Of a DNA stretch of 64,000 bases, positions 1 through 11,506 are shown in pieces (within the stretch, counting starts at the first letter, position 1; every line of letters starts with the position of its first letter). The notes below the pieces were generated by a model. That model was given only the letters and a program-made list of their open reading frames with translations. It searched no databases and was not told the DNA's origin. Origin of the DNA: Sacculina carcini (taxonomy: Eukaryota; Arthropoda; Thecostraca; Sacculinidae). Both the position numbers and the translations under genes were made by a program. The DNA lies in contig OU696596.1 of NCBI GenBank assembly GCA_916048095.2, positions 248,001 to 312,000 on the forward strand. Reading direction: 5' to 3'.

Positions 1-231
1 TTACCTAAGTGTGCCCTAAGTGTTACCTAAGTGTGCCCTAATTGTTACCTAAGTGTGCCCTAAGTGTTACCTAAGTGTGCCCTAAGTGTTACCTAAGTGT
101 GCCCTAAGTGTTACCTAAGTGTGCCCTAAGTGTTACCTAAGTGTGCCCTAACTGTTACCTAAGTGTGCCCTAACTGTTACCTAAGTGTGCCCTAAGTGTT
201 ACCTAAGTGTGCCCTAAGTGTTACCTAAGTG
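1..231. repeat. 22-bp A-B dimer run, the basic local pattern
   Basis: Twenty-one monomers alternate strictly between type A (TTACCTAAGTG) and type B (TGCCCTAAGTG), beginning and ending with A. The B monomer in the fourth position carries TAATTG, and two neighbouring B monomers carry TAACTG. This alternation is the commonest local pattern of the array and is broken elsewhere by runs of A. The TAATTG and paired TAACTG variants recur in the same order at many other places, so they mark homologous segments. The run is cut off by the window edge. Confidence 0.9.
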
Positions 232-451
232 TACCCTTAGTGTTACCTAAGTGTTACCTAAGTGTTAACTAAGTGTTACTTAAGTGTTACCTAAGTGTTA
301 CCTAAGTGTTACCTAAGTGTGCCCTAAGTGTTACCTAAGTGTACCCTTAGTGTTACCTAAGTGTTACCTAAGTGTTAACTAAGTGTTACTTAAGTGTTAC
401 CTAAGTGTTACCTAAGTGTTACCTAAGTGTGCCCTAAGTGTTACCTAAGTG
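232..451. repeat. 110-bp (10-monomer) tandem pair marked by TACCCTTAGTG
   Basis: TACCCTTAGTG starts at 232 and again at 342, exactly 110 bp apart. Each copy reads TACCCTTAGTG, two type A, TTAACTAAGTG, TTACTTAAGTG, three type A, one type B and one type A. This is the second half of a 561-bp duplicated module whose first half lies before the window. It is followed by TGCTCTAAGTG at 683, 341 bp after the second TACCCTTAGTG, as also seen at 4214 to 4555. Confidence 0.9.
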
Positions 452-682
452 TGCCCTAAGTGTTACCTAAGTGTGCCCTAAGTGTTACCTAAGTGTTACC
501 TAAGTGTTACCTAAGTGTTACCTAAGTGTGCCCTAAGTGTTACCTAAGTGTGCCCTAAGTGTTACCTAAGTGTGCCCTAAGTGTTACCTAAGTGTGCCCT
601 AATTGTTACCTAAGTGTGCCCTAAGTGTTACCTAAGTGTGCCCTAAGTGTTACCTAAGTGTGCCCTAAGTGTTACCTAAGTG

Positions 683-3600
683 TGCTCTAAGTGTTACCTA
701 AGTGTGCCCTAAGTGTTACCTAAGTGTGCCCTAAGTGTTACCTAAGTGTACCCTAAGTGTTACCTAAGTGTGGCCTAAGTGTTACCTAAGTGTGCCCCAA
801 GTGTTACCTAAGTGTGCCCTAAGTGTTAACTAAGTGTTACCTGAGTGTGCCCTAAGTGTTACCTAAGTGTACCCTAAGTGTTACCTAAGAGTTACCTAAG
901 TGTTACATAAGTGTTACCTAAGTGTTACCCAAGTGTTACCTAAGTGTGCCCTAAGTGTTATCTAAGTGTGCCCTAAGTGTTACCTAAGTGTGCCCTAAAT
1001 GTTACCCAAGTGTGCCCTAAGTGTTACCTAAGTGTGCCCCAAGTGTTACCTAAGTGTGCCCTAAGTGTTACCTAAGTGTACCCTAAGTGTTACCTAAGTG
1101 TTACCTAAGTGTGCCCTAAGTGTTACCCAAGTGTGCCCTAAGTGTTACCTAAGTGTGCCCCAAGTGTTACCTAAGTTTGCCCTAAGTGTTAACTAAGTGT
1201 TACCTAAGTGTGCCCTAAGTGTTACCTAAGTGTGCCCTAAGTGTTACCTAAGTGTTACCTAAGTGTTACCTAAGTGTTACCTAAGTGTGCCCTAAGTGTT
1301 ACCCAAGTGTTACCTAAGTGTTACCTAAGTGTTACCTAAGTGTTACCTAAGTGTTACCTAAGTGTTACCTAAGTGTGCCCTAAGTGTTACCTAAGTGTGC
1401 CCTAACTGTTACCTAAGTGTGCCCTAACTGTTACCTAAGTGTGCCCTAAGTGTTACCTAAGTGTGCCCTAAGTGTTACCTAAGTGTACCCTTAGTGTTAC
1501 CTAAGTGTTACCTAAGTGTTGCCTAAGTGTTAACTAAGTGTTACCTAAGTGTGCCCTAAGTGTTACCTAAGTGTGCCCTAAGTGTTACCTAAGTGTGCCC
1601 TAAGTGTTACCTAAGTGTGCCCTAAGTGTTACCTAAGTGTGCCCCAAGTGTTACCTAAGTGTGCCCTAAGTGTTACCTAAGTGTACCCTAAGTGTTACCT
1701 AAGTGTTACCTAAGTGTGCCCTAAGTGTTACCCAAGTGTGCCCTAAGTGTTACCTAAGTGTGCCCCAAGTGTTACCTAAGTTTGCCCTAAGTGTTAACTA
1801 AGTGTTACCTAAGTGTGCCCTAAGTGTTACCTAAGTGTGCCCTAAGTGTTACCTAAGTGTTACCTAAGTGTTACCTAAGTGTTACCTAAGTGTGCCCTAA
1901 GTGTTACCCAAGTGTTACCTAAGTGTTACCTAAGTGTTACCTAAGTGTTACCTAAGTGTTACCTAAGTGTTACCTAAGTGTGCCCTAAGTGTTACCTAAG
2001 TGTGCCCTAACTGTTACCTAAGTGTGCCCTAACTGTTACCTAAGTGTGCCCTAAGTGTTACCTAAGTGTGCCCTAAGTGTTACCTAAGTGTACCCTTAGT
2101 GTTACCTAAGTGTTACCTAAGTGTTGCCTAAGTGTTAACTAAGTGTTACCTAAGTGTGCCCTAAGTGTTACCTAAGTGTGCCCTAAGTGTTACCTAAGTG
2201 TGCCCTAAGTGTTACCTAAGTGTGCCCTAAGTGTTACCTAAGTGTACCCTAAGTGTTACCTAAGTGTGGCCTAAGTGTTACCTAAGTGTGCCCCAAGTGT
2301 TACCTAAGTGTGCCCTAAGTGTTAACTAAGTGTTACCTAAGTGTGCCCTAAGTGTTAGCTAAGTGTACCATGAGTGTTACCTAAGTGTTACCTAAGTGTT
2401 ACCTAAGTGTTACCTAAGAGTTACCTAAGTGTTACATATGTGTTACCTAAGTGTGCCCTAAGTGTTACCTAAGTGTGCCCTAAGTGTTACCCAAGTGTGC
2501 CCTAAGTGTTACCCAAGTGTGCCCTAAGTGTTACCTAAGTGTGCCCTAAGTGTGCCCTAAGTGTTACCTAAGTGTACCATAAGTGTTACCTAAGTGTTAC
2601 CTAAGTGTTACCTAAGTGTTACCTAAGTGTTACCTAAGAGTTACCTAAGTGTTACATAAGTGTTACCTAAGTGTGCCCTAAGTGTTACCTAAGTGTGCCC
2701 TAAGTGTTACCTAAGTGTGCCCTAAGTGTTACCTAAGTGTGCCCTAAGTGTTACCTAAGTGTGCCCTAAGTGTGCCCTAAGTGTTACCTAAGTGTACCAT
2801 AAGTGTTACCTAAGTGTTACCTAAGTGTTACCTAAGTGTTACCTAAGTGTTACCTAAGTGTTACCTAAGTGTTACCCAAGTGTTACCTAAGTGTGCCCTA
2901 AGTGTTACCTAAGTGTGCCCTAAGTGTGCCCTAAGTGTTACCTAAGTGTACCCTTAGTGTTACCCAAGTGTTACCTAAGTGTTAACTAAGTGTTACCTAA
3001 GTGTGCCCTAAGTGTTACCTAAGTGTGCCCTAAGTGTTACCCAAGTGTGCCCTAAGTGTTACCTAAGTGTGCCCTAAGTGTTACCTAAGTGTGCCCCAAG
3101 TGTTACCTAAGTGTGCCCTAAGTGTTACCTAAGTGTACCCTAAGTGTTACCTAAGTGTTACCTAAGTGTGCCCTAAGTGTTACCCAAGTGTGCCCTAAGT
3201 GTTACCTAAGTGTGCCCCAAGTGTTACCTAAGTGTGCCCTAAGTGTTAACTAAGTGTTACCTAAGTGTGCCCTAAGTGTTACCTAAGTGTGCCCTAAGTG
3301 TTACCTAAGTGTTACCTAAGTGTTACCTAAGTGTCACCTAAGTGTGCCCTAAGTGTTACCCAAGTGTTACCTAAGTGTTACCTAAGTGTTACCTAAGTGT
3401 TACCTAAGTATTACCTAAGTGTTACCTAAGTGTGCCCTAAGTGTTACCTAAGTGTGCCCTAACTGTTACCTAAGTGTGCCCTAACTGTTACCTAAGTGTG
3501 CCCTAAGTGTTACCTAAGTGTGCCCTAAGTGTTACCTAAGTGTACCCTTAGTGTTACCTAAGTGTTACCTAAGTGTTAACTAAGTGTTACTTAAGTGTTA

Positions 3601-4554
3601 CCTAAGTGTTACCTAAGTGTTACCTAAGTGTGCCCTAAGTGTTACCTAAGTGTACCCTTAGTGTTACCTAAGTGTTACCTAAGTGTTAACTAAGTGTTAC
3701 TTAAGTGTTACCTAAGTGTTACCTAAGTGTTACCTAAGTGTGCCCTAAGTGTTACCTAAGTGTGCCCTAAGTGTTACCTAAGTGTGCCCTAAGTGTTACC
3801 TAAGTGTTACCTAAGTGTTACCTAAGTGTTACCTAAGTGTGCCCTAAGTGTTACCTAAGTGTGCCCTAAGTGTTACCTAAGTGTGCCCTAAGTGTTACCT
3901 AAGTGTGCCCTAATTGTTACCTAAGTGTGCCCTAAGTGTTACCTAAGTGTGCCCTAAGTGTTACCTAAGTGTGCCCTAAGTGTTACCTAAGTGTGCCCTA
4001 AGTGTTACCTAAGTGTGCCCTAACTGTTACCTAAGTGTGCCCTAACTGTTACCTAAGTGTGCCCTAAGTGTTACCTAAGTGTGCCCTAAGTGTTACCTAA
4101 GTGTACCCTTAGTGTTACCTAAGTGTTACCTAAGTGTTAACTAAGTGTTACTTAAGTGTTACCTAAGTGTTACCTAAGTGTTACCTAAGTGTGCCCTAAG
4201 TGTTACCTAAGTGTACCCTTAGTGTTACCTAAGTGTTACCTAAGTGTTAACTAAGTGTTACTTAAGTGTTACCTAAGTGTTACCTAAGTGTTACCTAAGT
4301 GTGCCCTAAGTGTTACCTAAGTGTGCCCTAAGTGTTACCTAAGTGTGCCCTAAGTGTTACCTAAGTGTTACCTAAGTGTTACCTAAGTGTTACCTAAGTG
4401 TGCCCTAAGTGTTACCTAAGTGTGCCCTAAGTGTTACCTAAGTGTGCCCTAAGTGTTACCTAAGTGTGCCCTAATTGTTACCTAAGTGTGCCCTAAGTGT
4501 TACCTAAGTGTGCCCTAAGTGTTACCTAAGTGTGCCCTAAGTGTTACCTAAGTG
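683..4554. repeat. 3.87-kb higher-order repeat, copy 1
   Basis: Bounded by TGCTCTAAGTG at 683 and 4555 (3,872 bp, 352 monomers). The internal landmarks are TTACCTGAGTG at 837 (+154), TTACATATGTG at 2432 (+1749), TCACCTAAGTG at 3334 (+2651) and the 110/561-bp module starting at 3543 (+2860). The same series with nearly the same spacing occurs in copies starting at 19724, 25950 and 38424. After TTACATATGTG the monomer 44 bp on is an ordinary type B, not TGCGCTAAGTG, placing this copy in the subfamily without GCGC. Compared with the copy at 19724 it is 44 bp (4 monomers) longer overall. The choice of TGCTCTAAGTG as the unit boundary is arbitrary. Confidence 0.85.
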
Positions 4555-4664
4555 TGCTCTAAGTGTTACCTAAGTGTGCCCTAAGTGTTACCTAAGTGTG
4601 CCCTAAGTGTTACCTAAGTGTACCCTAAGTGTTACCTAAGTGTGGCCTAAGTGTTACCTAAGTG
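3334..4664. repeat. TCACC/110/561-bp module, locus 1
   Basis: TCACCTAAGTG at 3334 lies 209 bp before TACCCTTAGTG at 3543. That marker repeats at 3653 (+110), 4104 (+561) and 4214 (+671). Each 561-bp half therefore holds a 110-bp tandem pair followed by a tail with four consecutive A monomers and a B monomer ending TAATTG. The halves differ by a few substitutions, for example ordinary type B at 3994 against TGCTCTAAGTG at 4555. The right edge is approximate. Confidence 0.82.
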
Positions 4665-7600
4665 TTACCTAAGTGTTACCTAAGTGTTACCTAAGTGTGC
4701 CCTAAGTGTTACCCAAGTGTTACCTAAGTGTTACCTAAGTGTTACCTAAGTGTTACCTAAGTATTACCTAAGTGTTACCTAAGTGTGCCCTAAGTGTTAA
4801 CTAAGTGTTACCTAAGTGTGCCCTAAGTGTTACCTAAGTGTGCCCTAAATGTTACCCAAGTGTGCCCTAAGTGTTACCTAAGTGTGCCCCAAGTGTTACC
4901 TAAGTGTACCCTAAGTGTTACCTAAGTGTTACCTAAGTGTGCCCTAAGTGTTACCCAAGTGTGCCCTAAGTGTTACCTAAGTGTGCCCCAAGTGTTACCT
5001 AAGTTTGCCCTAAGTGTTAACTAAGTGTTACCTAAGTGTGCCCTAAGTGTTACCTAAGTGTGCCCTAAGTGTTACCTAAGTGTTACCTAAGTGTTACCTA
5101 AGTGTTACCTAAGTGTGCCCTAAGTGTTACCCAAGTGTTACCTAAGTGTTACCTAAGTGTTACCTAAGTGTTACCTAAGTATTACCTAAGTGTTACCTAA
5201 GTGTGCCCTAAGTGTTACCTAAGTGTGCCCTAACTGTTACCTAAGTGTGCCCTAACTGTTACCTAAGTGTGCCCTAAGTGTTACCTAAGTGTGCCCTAAG
5301 TGTTACCTAAGTGTACCCTTAGTGTTACCTAAGTGTTACCTAAGTGTTGCCTAAGTGTTAACTAAGTGTTACCTAAGTGTGCCCTAAGTGTTACCTAAGT
5401 GTGCCCTAAGTGTTACCTAAGTGTGCCCTAAGTGTTACCTAAGTGTGCCCTAAGTGTTACCTAAGTGTGCCCCAAGTGTTACCTAAGTGTGCCCTAAGTG
5501 TTACCTAAGTGTACCCTAAGTGTTACCTAAGTGTTACCTAAGTGTGCCCTAAGTGTTACCTAAGTGTGCCCTAAGTGTTACCTAAGTGTGCCCCAAGTGT
5601 TACCTAAGTTTGCCCTAAGTGTTAACTAAGTGTTACCTAAGTGTGCCCTAAGTGTTACCTAAGTGTGCCCTAAGTGTTACCTAAGTGTTACCTAAGTGTT
5701 ACCTAAGTGTTACCTAAGTGTGCCCTAAGTGTTACCCAAGTGTTACCTAAGTGTTACCTAAGTGTTACCTAAGTGTTACCTAAGTATTACCTAAGTGTTA
5801 CCTAAGTGTGCCCTAAGTGTTACCTAAGTGTGCCCTAACTGTTACCTAAGTGTGCCCTAACTGTTACCTAAGTGTGCCCTAAGTGTTACCTAAGTGTGCC
5901 CTAAGTGTTACCTAAGTGTACCCTTAGTGTTACCTAAGTGTTACCTAAGTGTTGCCTAAGTGTTAACTAAGTGTTACCTAAGTGTGCCCTAAGTGTTACC
6001 TAAGTGTGCCCTAAGTGTTACCTAAGTGTGCCCTAAGTGTTACCTAAGTGTGCCCTAAGTGTTACCTAAGTGTACCCTAAGTGTTACCTAAGTGTGGCCT
6101 AAGTGTTACCTAAGTGTGCCCCAAGTGTTACCTAAGTGTGCCCTAAGTGTTAACTAAGTGTTACCTAAGTGTGCCCTAAGTGTTAGCTAAGTGTACCATG
6201 AGTGTTACCTAAGTGTTACCTAAGTGTTACCTAAGTGTTACCTAAGAGTTACCTAAGTGTTACATATGTGTTACCTAAGTGTGCCCTAAGTGTTACCTAA
6301 GTGTGCGCTAAGTGTTACCTAAGTGTTACCTAAGTGTGCCCTAAGTGTTACCTAAGTGTGCCCTAAGTGTTACCTAAGTGTGCCCTAAGTGTTACCTAAG
6401 TGTGCCCTAAGTGTTACCCAAGTGTGCCCTAAGTGTTACCTAAGTGTGCCCTAAGTGTTACCTAAGTGTGCCCCAAGTGTTACCTAAGTGTGCCCTAAGT
6501 GTTAACTAAGTGTTACCTAAGTGTGCCCTAAGTGTTACCTAAGAGTGCCCTAACTGTTACCTAAGTGTGCCCTAACTGTTACCTAAGTGTGCCCTAAGTG
6601 TTACCTAAGTGTGCCCTAAGTGTTACCTAAGTGTTACCTAAGTGTGCCCTAAGTGTTACCCAAGTGTTACCTAAGTGTTACCTAAGTGTTACCTAAGTGT
6701 TACCTAAGTATTACCTAAGTGTTACCTAAGTGTGCCCTAAGTGTTACCTAAGTGTGCCCTAACTGTTACCTAAGTGTGCCCTAACTGTTACCTAAGTGTG
6801 CCCTAAGTGTTACCTAAGTGTGCCCTAAGTGTTACCTAAGTGTACCCTTAGTGTTACCTAAGTGTTACCTAAGTGTTAACTAAGTGTTACTTAAGTGTTA
6901 CCCAAGTGTGCCCTAAGTGTTACCTAAGTGTGCCCTAAGTGTTACCTAAGTGTGCCCTAAGTGTTACCGAAGTGTACCCTAAGTGTTACCTAAGTGTTAC
7001 CTAAGTGTTACCTAAGTGTTACCCAAGTGTTACCTAAGTGTGCCCTAAGTGTTACCTAAGTGTGCCCTAAGTGTGCCCTAAGTGTTACCTAAGTGTACCC
7101 TTAGTGTTACCCAAGTGTTACCTAAGTGTTACCTAAGTGTTACCTAAGTGTGCCTTAAGTGTTACCTAAGTGTGCCCTAAGTGTTACCTAAGTGTTACTT
7201 AAGTGTTACCCAAGTGTGCCCTAAGTGTTACCTAAGTGTGCCCTAAGTGTTACCTAAGTGTGCCCTAAGTGTTACCTAAGTGTACCCTAAGTGTTACCTA
7301 AGTGTGCCCTAAGTGTTACCTAAGTGTTACCTAAGTGTGCCCTAAGTGTTACCCAAGTGTTACCTAAGTGTTACCTAAGTGTTACCTAAGTGTTACCTAA
7401 GTATTACCTAAGTGTTACCTAAGTGTGCCCTAAGTGTTACCTAAGTGTGCCCTAACTGTTACCTAAGTGTGCCCTAACTGTTACCTAAGTGTGCCCTAAG
7501 TGTTACCTAAGTGTGCCCTAAGTGTTACCTAAGTGTACCCTAAGTGTTACCTAAGTGTTACCTAAGTGTTAACTAAGTGTTACTTAAGTGTTACCTAAGT

Positions 7601-7986
7601 GTTACCTAAGTGTTACCTAAGTGTGCCCTAAGTGTTACCTAAGTGTACCCTTAGTGTTACCTAAGTGTTACCTAAGTGTTAACTAAGTGTTACTTAAGTG
7701 TTACCTAAGTGTTACCTAAGTGTTACCTAAGTGTGCCCTAAGTGTTACCTAAGTGTGCCCTAAGTGTTACCTAAGTGTGCCCTAAGTGTTACCTAAGTGT
7801 TACCTAAGTGTTACCTAAGTGTTACCTAAGTGTGCCCTAAGTGTTACCTAAGTGTGCCCTAAGTGTTACCTAAGTGTGCCCTAAGTGTTACCTAAGTGTG
7901 CCCTAATTGTTACCTAAGTGTGCCCTAAGTGTTACCTAAGTGTGCCCTAAGTGTTACCTAAGTGTGCCCTAAGTGTTACCTAAGTG
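4555..7986. repeat. 3.43-kb variant higher-order repeat, tandem copy 1 of 3
   Basis: Starts at TGCTCTAAGTG (4555) and runs to the next one at 7987 (3,432 bp, 312 monomers). Unlike the 3.85-kb units, it lacks TTACCTGAGTG at +154. After TGGCCTAAGTG (4643, +88) it goes straight into a run of A monomers, then type B and TTACCCAAGTG. TTACATATGTG is at 6260 and is followed 44 bp later by TGCGCTAAGTG (6304), so this copy belongs to the GCGC subfamily. TTACCGAAGTG lies at 6964. This looks like a rearranged derivative of the larger unit that was then amplified in tandem. Confidence 0.82.
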
Positions 7987-10900
7987 TGCTCTAAGTGTTA
8001 CCTAAGTGTGCCCTAAGTGTTACCTAAGTGTGCCCTAAGTGTTACCTAAGTGTACCCTAAGTGTTACCTAAGTGTGGCCTAAGTGTTACCTAAGTGTTAC
8101 CTAAGTGTTACCTAAGTGTTACCTAAGTGTGCCCTAAGTGTTACCCAAGTGTTACCTAAGTGTTACCTAAGTGTTACCTAAGTGTTACCTAAGTATTACC
8201 TAAGTGTTACCTAAGTGTGCCCTAAGTGTTAACTAAGTGTTACCTAAGTGTGCCCTAAGTGTTACCTAAGTGTGCCCTAAGTGTTACCCAAGTGTGCCCT
8301 AAGTGTTACCTAAGTGTGCCCCAAGTGTTACCTAAGTGTACCCTAAGTGTTACCTAAGTGTTACCTAAGTGTGCCCTAAGTGTTACCCAAGTGTGCCCTA
8401 AGTGTTACCTAAGTGTGCCCCAAGTGTTACCTAAGTTTGCCCTAAGTGTTAACTAAGTGTTACCTAAGTGTGCCCTAAGTGTTACCTAAGTGTGCCCTAA
8501 GTGTTACCTAAGTGTTACCTAAGTGTTACCTAAGTGTTACCTAAGTGTGCCCTAAGTGTTACCCAAGTGTTACCTAAGTGTTACCTAAGTGTTACCTAAG
8601 TGTTACCTAAGTATTACCTAAGTGTTACCTAAGTGTGCCCTAAGTGTTACCTAAGTGTGCCCTAACTGTTACCTAAGTGTGCCCTAACTGTTACCTAAGT
8701 GTGCCCTAAGTGTTACCTAAGTGTGCCCTAAGTGTTACCTAAGTGTACCCTTAGTGTTACCTAAGTGTTACCTAAGTGTTGCCTAAGTGTTAACTAAGTG
8801 TTACCTAAGTGTGCCCTAAGTGTTACCTAAGTGTGCCCTAAGTGTTACCTAAGTGTTACCTAAGTGTTGCCTAAGTGTTAACTAAGTGTTACCTAAGTGT
8901 GCCCTAAGTGTTACCTAAGTGTGCCCTAAGTGTTACCTAAGTGTGCCCTAAGTGTTACCTAAGTGTGCCCTAAGTGTTACCTAAGTGTGCCCCAAGTGTT
9001 ACCTAAGTGTGCCCTAAGTGTTACCTAAGTGTACCCTAAGTGTTACCTAAGTGTTACCTAAGTGTGCCCTAAGTGTTACCCAAGTGTGCCCTAAGTGTTA
9101 CCTAAGTGTGCCCCAAGTGTTACCTAAGTTTGCCCTAAGTGTTAACTAAGTGTTACCTAAGTGTGCCCTAAGTGTTACCTAAGTGTGCCCTAAGTGTTAC
9201 CTAAGTGTTACCTAAGTGTTACCTAAGTGTTACCTAAGTGTGCCCTAAGTGTTACCCAAGTGTTACCTAAGTGTTACCTAAGTGTTACCTAAGTGTTACC
9301 TAAGTATTACCTAAGTGTTACCTAAGTGTGCCCTAAGTGTTACCTAAGTGTGCCCTAACTGTTACCTAAGTGTGCCCTAACTGTTACCTAAGTGTGCCCT
9401 AAGTGTTACCTAAGTGTGCCCTAAGTGTTACCTAAGTGTACCCTTAGTGTTACCTAAGTGTTACCTAAGTGTTGCCTAAGTGTTAACTAAGTGTTACCTA
9501 AGTGTGCCCTAAGTGTTACCTAAGTGTGCCCTAAGTGTTACCTAAGTGTGCCCTAAGTGTTACCTAAGTGTGCCCTAAGTGTTACCTAAGTGTACCCTAA
9601 GTGTTACCTAAGTGTGGCCTAAGTGTTACCTAAGTGTGCCCCAAGTGTTACCTAAGTGTGCCCTAAGTGTTACCTAAGTGTTACCTAAGTGTGCCCTAAG
9701 TGTTAGCTAAGTGTACCATGAGTGTTACCTAAGTGTTACCTAAGTGTTACCTAAGTGTTACCTAAGAGTTACCTAAGTGTTACATATGTGTTACCTAAGT
9801 GTGCCCTAAGTGTTACCTAAGTGTGCGCTAAGTGTTACCTAAGTGTTACCTAAGTGTGCCCTAAGTGTTACCTAAGTGTGCCCTAAGTGTTACCTAAGTG
9901 TGCCCTAAGTGTTACCTAAGTGTGCCCTAAGTGTTACCCAAGTGTGCCCTAAGTGTTACCTAAGTGTGCCCTAAGTGTTACCTAAGTGTGCCCCAAGTGT
10001 TACCTAAGTGTGCCCTAAGTGTTAACTAAGTGTTACCTAAGTGTGCCCTAAGTGTTACCTAAGAGTGCCCTAACTGTTACCTAAGTGTGCCCTAACTGTT
10101 ACCTAAGTGTGCCCTAAGTGTTACCTAAGTGTGCCCTAAGTGTTACCTAAGTGTTACCTAAGTGTGCCCTAAGTGTTACCCAAGTGTTACCTAAGTGTTA
10201 CCTAAGTGTTACCTAAGTGTTACCTAAGTATTACCTAAGTGTTACCTAAGTGTGCCCTAAGTGTTACCTAAGTGTGCCCTAACTGTTACCTAAGTGTGCC
10301 CTAACTGTTACCTAAGTGTGCCCTAAGTGTTACCTAAGTGTGCCCTAAGTGTTACCTAAGTGTACCCTTAGTGTTACCTAAGTGTTACCTAAGTGTTAAC
10401 TAAGTGTTACTTAAGTGTTACCCAAGTGTGCCCTAAGTGTTACCTAAGTGTGCCCTAAGTGTTACCTAAGTGTGCCCTAAGTGTTACCGAAGTGTACCCT
10501 AAGTGTTACCTAAGTGTTACCTAAGTGTTACCTAAGTGTTACCCAAGTGTTACCTAAGTGTGCCCTAAGTGTTACCTAAGTGTGCCCTAAGTGTGCCCTA
10601 AGTGTTACCTAAGTGTACCCTTAGTGTTACCCAAGTGTTACCTAAGTGTTACCTAAGTGTTACCTAAGTGTGCCTTAAGTGTTACCTAAGTGTGCCCTAA
10701 GTGTTACCTAAGTGTTACTTAAGTGTTACCCAAGTGTGCCCTAAGTGTTACCTAAGTGTGCCCTAAGTGTTACCTAAGTGTGCCCTAAGTGTTACCTAAG
10801 TGTACCCTAAGTGTTACCTAAGTGTGCCCTAAGTGTTACCTAAGTGTTACCTAAGTGTGCCCTAAGTGTTACCCAAGTGTTACCTAAGTGTTACCTAAGT

Positions 10901-11506
10901 GTTACCTAAGTGTTACCTAAGTATTACCTAAGTGTTACCTAAGTGTGCCCTAAGTGTTACCTAAGTGTGCCCTAACTGTTACCTAAGTGTGCCCTAACTG
11001 TTACCTAAGTGTGCCCTAAGTGTTACCTAAGTGTGCCCTAAGTGTTACCTAAGTGTACCCTTAGTGTTACCTAAGTGTTACCTAAGTGTTAACTAAGTGT
11101 TACTTAAGTGTTACCTAAGTGTTACCTAAGTGTTACCTAAGTGTGCCCTAAGTGTTACCTAAGTGTACCCTTAGTGTTACCTAAGTGTTACCTAAGTGTT
11201 AACTAAGTGTTACTTAAGTGTTACCTAAGTGTTACCTAAGTGTTACCTAAGTGTGCCCTAAGTGTTACCTAAGTGTGCCCTAAGTGTTACCTAAGTGTGC
11301 CCTAAGTGTTACCTAAGTGTTACCTAAGTGTTACCTAAGTGTTACCTAAGTGTGCCCTAAGTGTTACCTAAGTGTGCCCTAAGTGTTACCTAAGTGTGCC
11401 CTAAGTGTTACCTAAGTGTGCCCTAATTGTTACCTAAGTGTGCCCTAAGTGTTACCTAAGTGTGCCCTAAGTGTTACCTAAGTGTGCCCTAAGTGTTACC
11501 TAAGTG
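7987..11506. repeat. 3.52-kb variant higher-order repeat, tandem copy 2 of 3
   Basis: Bounded by TGCTCTAAGTG at 7987 and 11507 (3,520 bp, 320 monomers). Landmarks match the previous copy: TTACATATGTG at 9780, TGCGCTAAGTG at 9824 and TTACCGAAGTG at 10484. It is 88 bp longer than copy 1, and an exact 2 x 88-bp tandem duplication at 8757-8932 explains this. From 8841 to about 11114 it matches 30621-32894 almost base for base (two substitutions seen by line-by-line comparison). Confidence 0.85.
8757..8932. repeat. Exact 2 x 88-bp tandem duplication
   Basis: Two identical 8-monomer blocks (8757-8844 and 8845-8932), each reading A, A, TTGCCTAAGTG, TTAACTAAGTG, A, B, A, B. TTGCCTAAGTG falls at 8779 and 8867. 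Neighbouring copies of the larger unit, and the related segment near 30.6 kb, have the block only once. It is therefore a private, in-register duplication and one of the youngest events visible. Confidence 0.88.
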
